DNA of 12,840 bases from Hydromicrobium sp964517765. Its GTDB lineage: Bacteria; Actinomycetota; Humimicrobiia; Humimicrobiales; Humimicrobiaceae. The position numbers were made by a program, and so were the translations under genes. A model generated the notes under the pieces. That model worked only from the letters and a program-made list of their open reading frames with translations. It was not told the origin of the DNA and did no database searches. Shown here one piece after another: positions 7,600-12,840 of the stretch; the stretch's first letter is position 1, and each line of letters starts with the position of its first letter. The DNA is taken from the NCBI GenBank assembly GCA_964517765.1, contig CAZFEN010000029.1, positions 1-12,840 of the forward strand, read 5' to 3'.

Positions 7600-8961
7600 T
7601 TAAACTTTCGGTAATTTGCTTAATGCCTCTTCTATCTTTTCTTTCGGATACTCATAGTCTACCAATTTGCCTGACAAATATGCATCATAAGCAGCCATGT
7701 CCACATGTCCATGTCCGCTATGAGCTATAAGAATGGTCTTTGCTTCTCCGGATTCACGGCATTTCAAAGCTTCATCAATTGCTACCCTGATACAATGATT
7801 TGTCTCCGGGGCACTGATAATACCTTCGGTACGAGCAAAAGTCACTCCTGCCTCAAATGTAGGAATTTGAGGTACAGCTATTGCTTCAACAAGTCCCAGG
7901 TCAGCCAGGTGACAGATGATTGGGGCCATTCCATGATAACGAAGTCCACCGGCATGAATGGGAGCCGGAATGAAATCATGACCCAGGGTATACATCTTAA
8001 TTATCGGTGCAAGTTTTGCCGTATCTCCATAATCATAAGCATATGGTCCCTTGGTCATAGTGGGAGCAGCCGTTGGTTCCACATTGATTATGCGTAAATC
8101 AGGTTTTGTCCCATCTATTTTATCCTTTACAAAAGGCAGGAAAAGACCTGCAAAGTTTGATCCTCCGCCAACACAACCTACGATAATGTCCGGATAAGCA
8201 TCTGCTTTTTCCATCAATTTCTTTGCCTCCAACCCATTTACGGTTTGATGCAGAAGAACATGATTGAGCACACTGCCAAGAGCATAATGAGTATCATCAC
8301 GGGAAACAGCATCTTCTACAGCTTCACTAATAGCCAATCCGAGACTTCCGGGACAATCGGGATCTTTTGCCAGCATGTCTCGCCCTACTTTGGTGTCCTT
8401 ACTGGGACTGGGCACACACTCTGCTCCCCATGTTTCCATCATTATCTTGCGATAGGGCTTCTGTTTGTAACTGATAGCTACCATATAGACCTTGATCTTA
8501 ACACCAAAGCACGCGCCTCCAAACGCTAGAGCGCTTCCCCACTGCCCGGCTCCGGTCTCGGTAGCTATACGAGTAATACCTTCTTTTTTATTATAATAAG
8601 CCTGGGCCACAGCTGTATTAGGCTTATGACTTCCGGGAGGGCTTGAACCTTCATATTTGTAGAAGATCTTAGCAGGTGTATCCAGAGCTTTCTCCAGTCT
8701 GTGTGCCCTAAACAAGGTAGTAGGCCTCCATAGCCTGTAGACATCTCTTACCTCCTCAGGAATATCAATCCAGCGCTCAGTACTTACCTCCTGTTTAATT
8801 AGCTCCATAGGAAATAAGGGAGCCAGATCGTCAGGAGTCAGAGGTTTCATTGTAACCGGATGCAAAGGTGGTAGAAGAGGTTTGGGCAAATCTGCCTGGA
8901 TATTATACCACTGTTCTGGTATCTCCTCCTCATCCAGTACAAACTTCGTTCTTTTATCCAT
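7600..8961 (-). CDS. trpB2: Tryptophan synthase beta chain, TrpB2 type
   Basis: A 453-residue fold-type II PLP enzyme that condenses indole with L-serine to L-tryptophan. The length, the long N-terminal extension (about 1-75) and the sequence around the active site mark the TrpB2 class, which usually works without a TrpA partner. Visible are the RPTTLFRAHRLEKAL segment (79-93), GSHKPNTA with PLP lysine K113, the catalytic glutamate E135 in ETGAGQWG (135-142), and the PLP-phosphate glycine loop GCVGGGSN (262-269). The ATG has AGGAG about 8 nt upstream. The gene stands alone, with no trpA, trpC, trpD or trpE in the window. It is preceded by a tryptophan T-box leader and its own promoter and closed by a strong hairpin, so it is a single-gene unit controlled by tRNA-Trp charging. 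The likely role is indole salvage or tryptophan synthesis with genes encoded elsewhere. Confidence 0.94.
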   Translation of the reverse strand: MDKRTKFVLDEEEIPEQWYNIQADLPKPLLPPLHPVTMKPLTPDDLAPLFPMELIKQEVSTERWIDIPEEVRDVYRLWRPTTLFRAHRLEKALDTPAKIFYKYEGSSPPGSHKPNTAVAQAYYNKKEGITRIATETGAGQWGSALAFGGACFGVKIKVYMVAISYKQKPYRKIMMETWGAECVPSPSKDTKVGRDMLAKDPDCPGSLGLAISEAVEDAVSRDDTHYALGSVLNHVLLHQTVNGLEAKKLMEKADAYPDIIVGCVGGGSNFAGLFLPFVKDKIDGTKPDLRIINVEPTAAPTMTKGPYAYDYGDTAKLAPIIKMYTLGHDFIPAPIHAGGLRYHGMAPIICHLADLGLVEAIAVPQIPTFEAGVTFARTEGIISAPETNHCIRVAIDEALKCRESGEAKTILIAHSGHGHVDMAAYDAYLSGKLVDYEYPKEKIEEALSKLPKV

Positions 8962-9032
8962 TTTATTCTCCTTTCTTAATTCTAATAGTTTCTTAACGCA
9001 AACTGCTTCAAAGTTTTTGAACTATTTCTTTC

Positions 9033-9065
9033 TTAACTTCGCCATAATAAAATTTTTATTTTCAT
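9033..9065 (-). other. Possible 10-codon leader peptide between T-box and trpB2
   Basis: Downstream of the T-box terminator the minus strand has AAAGGA six nucleotides before an ATG that opens MKIKILLWRS-stop. It has a plausible ribosome binding site and one Trp codon. The rest of the 124-nt stretch between terminator and trpB2 start holds only the trpB2 binding site. A chance reading frame is the simpler explanation. Confidence 0.15.
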
Positions 9066-9085
9066 CACCTTTCCTTTCCATAAAC

Positions 9086-9130
9086 AAAAAACCTCTCCAT
9101 CACTACATAACATTGTAGAGACGAGAGGTT
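9086..9130 (-). terminator. T-box conditional terminator
   Basis: AACCTCTC (9130-9123) pairs with GAGAGGTT (9097-9090), with an inner helix CTACA/TGTAG, followed by a T-run to 9086. The 5' arm overlaps the 3' side of the T-box antiterminator, so the two structures exclude each other, as the mechanism requires. Confidence 0.9.
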
Positions 9131-9400
9131 GAATTCCCGCGGTGCCACCCTACTTTGTCCTAAAATCAATATAGATATTGATTCCGGAACACACTTAAAA
9201 TATTTCAGATACTTTTAAATATCCTATCCTCTGGTAACGGAGGAAGCCGGCCTGACTTACTCTCTAATAAAAGATTTTAGCCAGACACCTTACAGACCCA
9301 TTCAGACACCAGCTTTGCAACCGCATTCTCAGCTTCAGCGGCTCTCTGTATGCTGCATTCAGCGCTTACTATCTCTGATCACAGGTTTTGTTGAAATATT
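9086..9400 (-). promoter_or_regulatory. Tryptophan-specific T-box riboswitch
   Basis: This leader senses uncharged tRNA-Trp and switches between a terminator and an antiterminator upstream of trpB2. Reading the minus strand: the stem I base with the AGTAA K-turn motif (about 9371-9366), an AGAGAG-type stretch, and a distal GGTTGCAAAGC loop. The specifier loop is GAA-TGG-GTC, with the Trp codon UGG at 9300-9298 followed by the usual purine. Stem II/III sequences come next, and the hallmark T-box AGGGTGGCACCGCGG lies at 9151-9137. Its UGGC bulge (9147-9144) pairs with NCCA when N is G, matching the G73 discriminator of bacterial tRNA-Trp. Specifier, bulge and downstream gene agree, so the Trp assignment is firm; stem II/III boundaries were not computed. 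Confidence 0.95.
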
Positions 9401-9436
9401 TGATTTTCAAATCAGCTATTAAATATCAGGTTACGA

Positions 9437-9465
9437 ATATTAGCATAATTCTATATTTTTGTCTA
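9437..9465 (-). promoter_or_regulatory. Promoter of the T-box-trpB2 unit
   Basis: TAGACA (9465-9460), a 17-nt spacer, and extended -10 TGC-TAATAT (9445-9437) on the minus strand. It begins just 11 nt after the acetyltransferase stop codon. The start near 9430 gives about 345 nt of leader up to the end of the terminator. The extended -10 is identical to that before rpmE. Confidence 0.65.
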
Positions 9466-9475
9466 ATTCATAGAG

Positions 9476-10177
9476 TTATTTATTTTTTATGATAATAGGA
9501 CTTCCTACCTCTTTTTCCATAGCCATTTTATCAGGAACAAGCTGGCTTTCTGCAAAATCGATAACAAGGCTTTTTAAGTTCAGCCTTAAAAGGGGGAAAA
9601 GAGGATCGTTTTTCTTTAAATAAAATCCATTATTTATAAGAAATTTAAACGGAATCAGGGGGCTATTCCAGTACATATCTTCATCTATATCATCATTTAA
9701 TCTTTTACCTATTGATTCTATAGATTTTGCTTTTTCTTTTATCAATTCTTTTTCTATCTCCATGAGCAGCCTTTTCCCTATCCCCATACCCCTGTACTCA
9801 GAAATGATATGGATACAGCCTAAAAAAGTACTGCCAGGATCAGGCGGATATACATTAAAGCTCCGTAGTTTTGGAAAGAGATAATAATTTCCAGCCAGAA
9901 TAATCCCTATACACTGCCCTCCGATAAAAGCAGCTTTAATTTTTCCTCCATATTTCTTAAAAGAAATAATTTTTTTTCTATTATTTTTTCTGATGCTTTT
10001 TTCGAATAACTTACCTTTTAGAAATCCGGTCAGTTCACTAAAGCTTCTTACTGCAAACAATTCTTTAAAAAAAATTGTCATATCCCGGTCAAACCAATAA
10101 CTGCAATCCAGGCATTTGAAATCTATTTTCTCCAGTTTCGCAGAAGATAGATCTTTGATTGTTAAATTTAAATCCAT
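9476..10177 (-). CDS. GNAT family N-acetyltransferase
   Basis: A 233-residue protein with one GNAT fold. The acetyl-CoA pyrophosphate-binding motif A is RGMGIG (129-134) in CIHIISEYRGMGIGKRLL, preceded by the expected beta strands (82-98 and 117-126) and followed by the helix to about residue 150. Such enzymes move an acetyl group from acetyl-CoA to an amine, and the acceptor cannot be inferred. The first 75 residues, basic and aromatic with C22 and C25, are not typical of a minimal GNAT and could help bind the substrate. No good ribosome binding site precedes the ATG. An extended -10 promoter lies about 40 nt upstream. It sits between the T-box unit and a divergent aminotransferase gene, with no obvious functional link to either. 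Confidence 0.8.
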   Translation of the reverse strand: MDLNLTIKDLSSAKLEKIDFKCLDCSYWFDRDMTIFFKELFAVRSFSELTGFLKGKLFEKSIRKNNRKKIISFKKYGGKIKAAFIGGQCIGIILAGNYYLFPKLRSFNVYPPDPGSTFLGCIHIISEYRGMGIGKRLLMEIEKELIKEKAKSIESIGKRLNDDIDEDMYWNSPLIPFKFLINNGFYLKKNDPLFPLLRLNLKSLVIDFAESQLVPDKMAMEKEVGSPIIIKNK

Positions 10178-10216
10178 GTTTAAAAGAGAAAAAACATTAA
10201 ATCCTATGTTTTAATA

Positions 10217-10244
10217 ATTATAACACTATGAAGAATTGTTTAAA
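10217..10244 (-). promoter_or_regulatory. Promoter of the GNAT gene
   Basis: Minus strand TTTAAA (10244-10239), a 16-nt spacer and a perfect extended -10, TGT-TATAAT (10225-10217). The start would be near 10210, about 33 nt before the ATG at 10177. Found by motif only. Confidence 0.55.
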
Positions 10245-10259
10245 CTTTCAAAATCTCTT

Positions 10260-10288
10260 TTGAACTTTTGGAGTTTTTAATATATATT
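10260..10288 (+). promoter_or_regulatory. Promoter of the aminotransferase-ddl unit
   Basis: Plus strand TTGAAC (10260-10265), a 17-nt spacer and TATATT (10283-10288). The start would be near 10295, about 40 nt before the aminotransferase ATG. It is back to back with the GNAT promoter, so this 158-nt gap is a divergent control region. Confidence 0.55.
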
Positions 10289-10335
10289 ACTTATTTACAA
10301 ACATTAAGAGCATCAAGACACCTCCTGGACCGGTT

Positions 10336-11586
10336 ATGAGTAAAAAAATTACATTTGATTATTGGGAACATCTATATTCGAATAGAACCGAATATATGTT
10401 TTCCTCTGAAATAAGGGATTTACTTTCATTGTCAGCAAGACCGGAAATAATCTCTTTTTCCGGTGGTCTCCCCGAAGTAAGGGCTCTAAACTTTCAAAGA
10501 TTAGAGAGATATATTAAAAGAATCCTTAAAACCGATGGGGATATAAGCCTTCAATATGGCGAGTCTGTAGGATATTATCCTCTTAAAACCAGGTTAATTG
10601 AAGTTATGAAGCTGGAGGGTCTTGATACAGTAGAAGAAGATATAATAACTACAACAGGCGGGCAGCAGGCACTGGATCTATTGGCCAAAATATTCATTGA
10701 TCCCGGCGATATTATCATAACGGAATCACCGGCATATACGGGAGCATTGAACTCATTTAGATCATACGAAGCAAAAATAATCGGCATACCGATAGATCAA
10801 AATGGAATTGATACTTCTATCCTGGAGAAAAAATTAAAAGAATTAAGAGATAAAAAAGCCAGAATAAAATTTATATATCTTGTGCCCAATTTTTCTAATC
10901 CTTCCGGAGTGACTCTAAGTCTCCAGCGCAGAAAAAAGGTTCTGGAACTTGCCAGGAAACATAATATTATGATCCTTGAGGACAATCCTTACGGAATGCT
11001 TCGATATAAAGATAAACCTATCACTACTATTAAGGAACTTGATAGTAAAGGCGATGGCCATAATGTCATTTACATAAGTACAATGTCAAAACTTTTTGCT
11101 CCGGGATTCAGAATAGGATGGATTGTGGCCCCTCATCCAATACTGGAAAAAATAATACTTGGGGTTCAATCAAGCATATTATGTGTAAGTACCTTTTCGC
11201 AAAGAATTGCTTACGAATACTTTTCGGACCCATCATGGATAAATAATATTGATGAATTCATAAAAATATACGCAAAACGAAAAGATACCATGACCAAAAC
11301 TCTGGAAGAAAATTTTCCGAAAGGAACCAGCTGGTCAGCTCCAAAGGGAGGTTTTTTCATCTGGTTAAAACTTCCTCATTATCTTAATACCAAAGAAATT
11401 TTAGCCGATGCTGTCAGAAATAATGTTGCTTATGTTCCCGGAAGCGCCTTTTATGCTGATGGTAAAGGAACCAATGAGGCAAGATTAGCTTTTTGCACTG
11501 AAAATACCGAAAGAATTGAAAAGGGCATTAAGATTTTAGCAGGTATAATAAAAGATAAAATAAAACTATACAAAAGTTTTAAATAA
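10336..11586 (+). CDS. PLP-dependent aminotransferase, class I/II (LysN-like)
   Basis: A 416-residue fold-type I aminotransferase of the group that includes 2-aminoadipate and broad-range aromatic or branched-chain aminotransferases. It is cytosolic and swaps an amino group between an amino acid and a 2-oxo acid. Seen in order: ISFSGGLPE (39-47) near the N terminus, TTTGGQQALD (105-114), NFSNPSG (185-191), EDNPYG with D216 (PLP N1 contact), PLP lysine K252 in STMSKLFAPGFRIGW (248-262), and R383 in the ARLAF context that should bind the substrate carboxylate. No helix-turn-helix domain is present, so it is not a MocR regulator. Substrate is unknown. The ATG lacks a normal ribosome binding site; upstream lies CACCTCCT instead. 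ddl follows after 41 nt, probably co-transcribed. Confidence 0.9.
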   Translation: MSKKITFDYWEHLYSNRTEYMFSSEIRDLLSLSARPEIISFSGGLPEVRALNFQRLERYIKRILKTDGDISLQYGESVGYYPLKTRLIEVMKLEGLDTVEEDIITTTGGQQALDLLAKIFIDPGDIIITESPAYTGALNSFRSYEAKIIGIPIDQNGIDTSILEKKLKELRDKKARIKFIYLVPNFSNPSGVTLSLQRRKKVLELARKHNIMILEDNPYGMLRYKDKPITTIKELDSKGDGHNVIYISTMSKLFAPGFRIGWIVAPHPILEKIILGVQSSILCVSTFSQRIAYEYFSDPSWINNIDEFIKIYAKRKDTMTKTLEENFPKGTSWSAPKGGFFIWLKLPHYLNTKEILADAVRNNVAYVPGSAFYADGKGTNEARLAFCTENTERIEKGIKILAGIIKDKIKLYKSFK

Positions 11587-11627
11587 AAAATTTAAAAAAA
11601 TATCAAATTAATAAAAGAGTGATAAAA

Positions 11628-12569
11628 ATGAAAAAAAATATTGCCGTACTTATGGGAGGAAGATCTCTTGAAAGAGAATTCTCAATAAAAAGCGGTCAGA
11701 GAGTATCGAATGCTTTAAGAAAACTTGGTCACAATGTCATAAAACTGGACATAAATGAATCTATAGTGGACAATTTGAATTCGGAAAAAATCGATCTTGC
11801 TTACATTGCACTTCACGGAAAAGACGGAGAGGATGGCACCATACAGGAAATTCTCGAAGTACTTAATATTCCTTATACGGGCCCGGGTGTTTATCCTAAT
11901 GTCTTAAGTTTTGATAAGATAATCTCAAAACAAATATTTATGAGTCTTGATATACCGACTCCGCCTTTTTATTTTTTGAATACAAGTTCATTCCGGGAAC
12001 TGGGTTCATCAAAGCTGCTGCCCTTAATAACAAAAAAAATAGGCCTGCCGCTGGTAGTAAAACCATCCGCTCAGGGATCTGCTCTTGGTATAAGGATAGT
12101 AAATGATAAAGAAAGTATACCCGAAGCCATAATTTCCGCTTTAAGCTACAGCAAAAAGGTAATACTGGAAAAATTCATAGATGGTGTGGAACTTGCAGTA
12201 AGTATTATCGGAAAAGAAAAACCAAGAATTCTTCCCGCAGTGGAGATAGTAACTAAAAAGAAATTTTTTGACTTCGAATCAAGATCCAAAATAGGGGAAA
12301 CCGACTACTTCGTTCCGGCCAGAATCTCAGCTTCTTCTAATAAAAAAATGAAAGAAGTAGCTATGGCGGTACATAATGCACTCAAATGTACCAAACTTTC
12401 AAGGGTTGATATTATTATGGATACGAAGAAAGAAATTCCCTATGTTCTCGAATTGAATACCTCTCCCGGTATGACAGATACCAGTCTACTTCCAATGTCA
12501 GCGGAAGCAGCAGGTTTGTCTTTTGAGGAGCTTGTAGACGAGATTATAAAAATGTCTTTAAAAGATTGA
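11628..12569 (+). CDS. ddl: D-alanine--D-alanine ligase
   Basis: A 313-residue ATP-grasp enzyme that joins two D-alanines for peptidoglycan precursors. The N terminus has GGRSLERE with E15. HGKDGEDGTIQ (63-73) and YTGPG (83-87) follow. The ATP-binding segment KPSAQGSALG (145-154) keeps the serine of the GSS loop. R259 and D261 (RVDIIMD), E275 and N277 (ELNTSPG), and S286-L287 complete the metal and substrate sites. At the loop where family members usually have K-Y (K215-Y216 in E. coli DdlB) this protein has R219-S220, which may alter activity or specificity. I chose the ATG at 11628 because GAGTGAT precedes it; a GTG at 11619 would add three residues. The gene lies 41 nt after the aminotransferase. 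No transcription terminator is evident before the tRNA promoter. Confidence 0.93.
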   Translation: MKKNIAVLMGGRSLEREFSIKSGQRVSNALRKLGHNVIKLDINESIVDNLNSEKIDLAYIALHGKDGEDGTIQEILEVLNIPYTGPGVYPNVLSFDKIISKQIFMSLDIPTPPFYFLNTSSFRELGSSKLLPLITKKIGLPLVVKPSAQGSALGIRIVNDKESIPEAIISALSYSKKVILEKFIDGVELAVSIIGKEKPRILPAVEIVTKKKFFDFESRSKIGETDYFVPARISASSNKKMKEVAMAVHNALKCTKLSRVDIIMDTKKEIPYVLELNTSPGMTDTSLLPMSAEAAGLSFEELVDEIIKMSLKD

Positions 12570-12573
12570 ACTT

Positions 12574-12602
12574 TTGACAGAGATAGTCTGCTTTGTTAGT
12601 AT
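12574..12602 (+). promoter_or_regulatory. Promoter of tRNA-Arg
   Basis: A consensus TTGACA (12574-12579), a 17-nt spacer and TAGTAT (12597-12602). The start near 12609 is about 30 nt before the mature tRNA end at 12638. It begins only 4 nt after the ddl stop. Confidence 0.8.
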
Positions 12603-12637
12603 TTCTGGTTGTATTTAACCATATTCTGTCACAACGT

Positions 12638-12714
12638 GTCCCTGTAGCTCAGAAGGATAGAGCACAGGATTCCTAATCCTGGTGTCGGCAGTTCGAATCT
12701 GCCCAGGGACACCA
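12638..12714 (+). tRNA. tRNA-Arg, anticodon CCU
   Basis: A complete 77-nt cloverleaf with a perfect 7-bp acceptor stem (GTCCCTG/CAGGGAC), D arm, anticodon stem CAGGA/TCCTG with loop TTCCTAA (anticodon CCT at 12672-12674), T arm GGCAG-TTCGAAT-CTGCC, A73 and encoded CCA. It reads the rare AGG arginine codon. tRNA-Arg genes of this kind are common integration sites, and a detached tRNA 3' end lies about 50 nt downstream. Confidence 0.97.
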
Positions 12715-12766
12715 TTTTAAGATTTTTATGATAATTATATTATATAACAATTGATAAATTATTTAT

Positions 12767-12791
12767 GGTTCGAATCCTTTCTCCCCAGCCA
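12767..12791 (+). pseudogene. Detached tRNA 3' end (tRNA-Gln-like), possible att site
   Basis: GGTTCGAATCC followed by TTTCTCCCCAGCCA reads as the T loop, 3' T-stem strand, 3' acceptor strand, G73 and CCA of a tRNA. The 5' T-stem bases needed to pair with CCTTT (AAAGG) are absent beyond GG, and nothing upstream resembles the rest of a tRNA, since the preceding 50 nt are almost pure A/T. The CCCCAGCCA ending is that of bacterial tRNA-Gln, whose 5' end starts TGGGG. Such a fragment is what integrative elements leave when they insert into a tRNA gene. Identity as Gln is an inference from the acceptor end and G73. Confidence 0.6.
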
Positions 12792-12840
12792 TATCTTGTA
12801 TTTTATGACTTTGGTATCCCAAACCATCTTGGAGTTTTGT

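Noticed and set aside
10287..10313. An 8-codon minus-strand frame after a perfect AGGAGG upstream of the GNAT gene.
   Set aside because: No promoter lies upstream of it in that direction, and the GNAT promoter lies downstream of it, so it is probably not transcribed.
10336..11586. The aminotransferase considered as a MocR/GntR regulator fusion.
   Set aside because: The protein begins about 37 residues before the aminotransferase core, with no room for a DNA-binding domain.
12760..12840. Two minus-strand frames open from the window edge that end just past the tRNA remnant, with endings such as MAGEKGFEP.
   Set aside because: Such endings are what any frame through the antisense of a tRNA T arm gives. 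With only about 80 nt visible, no gene can be supported.
12792..12840. TTTGGTATCCCAAA-type inverted repeat near the right edge, considered as a transposon end.
   Set aside because: Only 4-5 pairing bases and no matching sequence or target duplication inside the window.

Overview
The window is a low-GC bacterial chromosome segment made almost entirely of recognisable housekeeping genes. Pointers to the organism are: an initiator tRNA with an encoded CCA end, sigma70-type promoters, a tryptophan T-box leader (typical of Bacillota and some neighbouring phyla), a rho-rpmE-...-prfA-prmC cluster as in many Bacillota, ThyX as a thymidylate synthase, and a TrpB2-type tryptophan synthase beta chain. 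This suits a Bacillota-like or deep-branching, probably anaerobic lineage (Halanaerobiales and Atribacterota are possibilities). The sequence alone does not settle the phylum.

Left part (1-7600), all on the minus strand. In transcription order: rho with a long AT-rich leader, then rpmE (L31) with its own promoter, thyX, a DUF1385 membrane protein, prfA (RF1) and prmC. From rpmE to prmC the genes are tightly packed (gaps of 15, 1 and 5 nt; thyX overlaps the DUF1385 gene by 8 nt) and read as one operon. It combines ribosome assembly, dTMP synthesis and translation termination: PrmC methylates the GGQ glutamine of the release factor encoded just upstream. A weak hairpin separates prmC from an ArsB/NhaD-type ion transporter gene with a TTG start, and initiator tRNA-fMet with its own promoter closes the strand.

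Middle part (7600-10200), minus strand. A GNAT acetyltransferase gene is followed by an independent unit: a promoter, a complete Trp-specific T-box riboswitch (specifier UGG, T-box bulge UGGC matching G73 of tRNA-Trp, transcription terminator) and a stand-alone trpB2-type gene ended by a strong 13-bp-class hairpin. No trpA or other trp gene is in the window, so the gene probably makes or salvages tryptophan from indole when charged tRNA-Trp runs low.

Right part (10200-12840), plus strand. A divergent promoter region separates the GNAT gene from a fold-type I aminotransferase gene, followed by ddl (D-Ala-D-Ala ligase), whose conserved active-site Lys-Tyr pair appears to be Arg-Ser. Then comes a well-formed promoter driving tRNA-Arg(CCU). 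About 50 nt later lies a detached 3' end of a tRNA, resembling tRNA-Gln. That is the classic footprint of an integrative element, so the edge of an accessory region may lie at or just beyond the end of the window.

No clearly new multi-gene system is visible. The best leads are the T-box/TrpB2 unit, the Ddl active-site substitution, the tRNA 3' fragment and the DUF1385 protein inside the release-factor operon.
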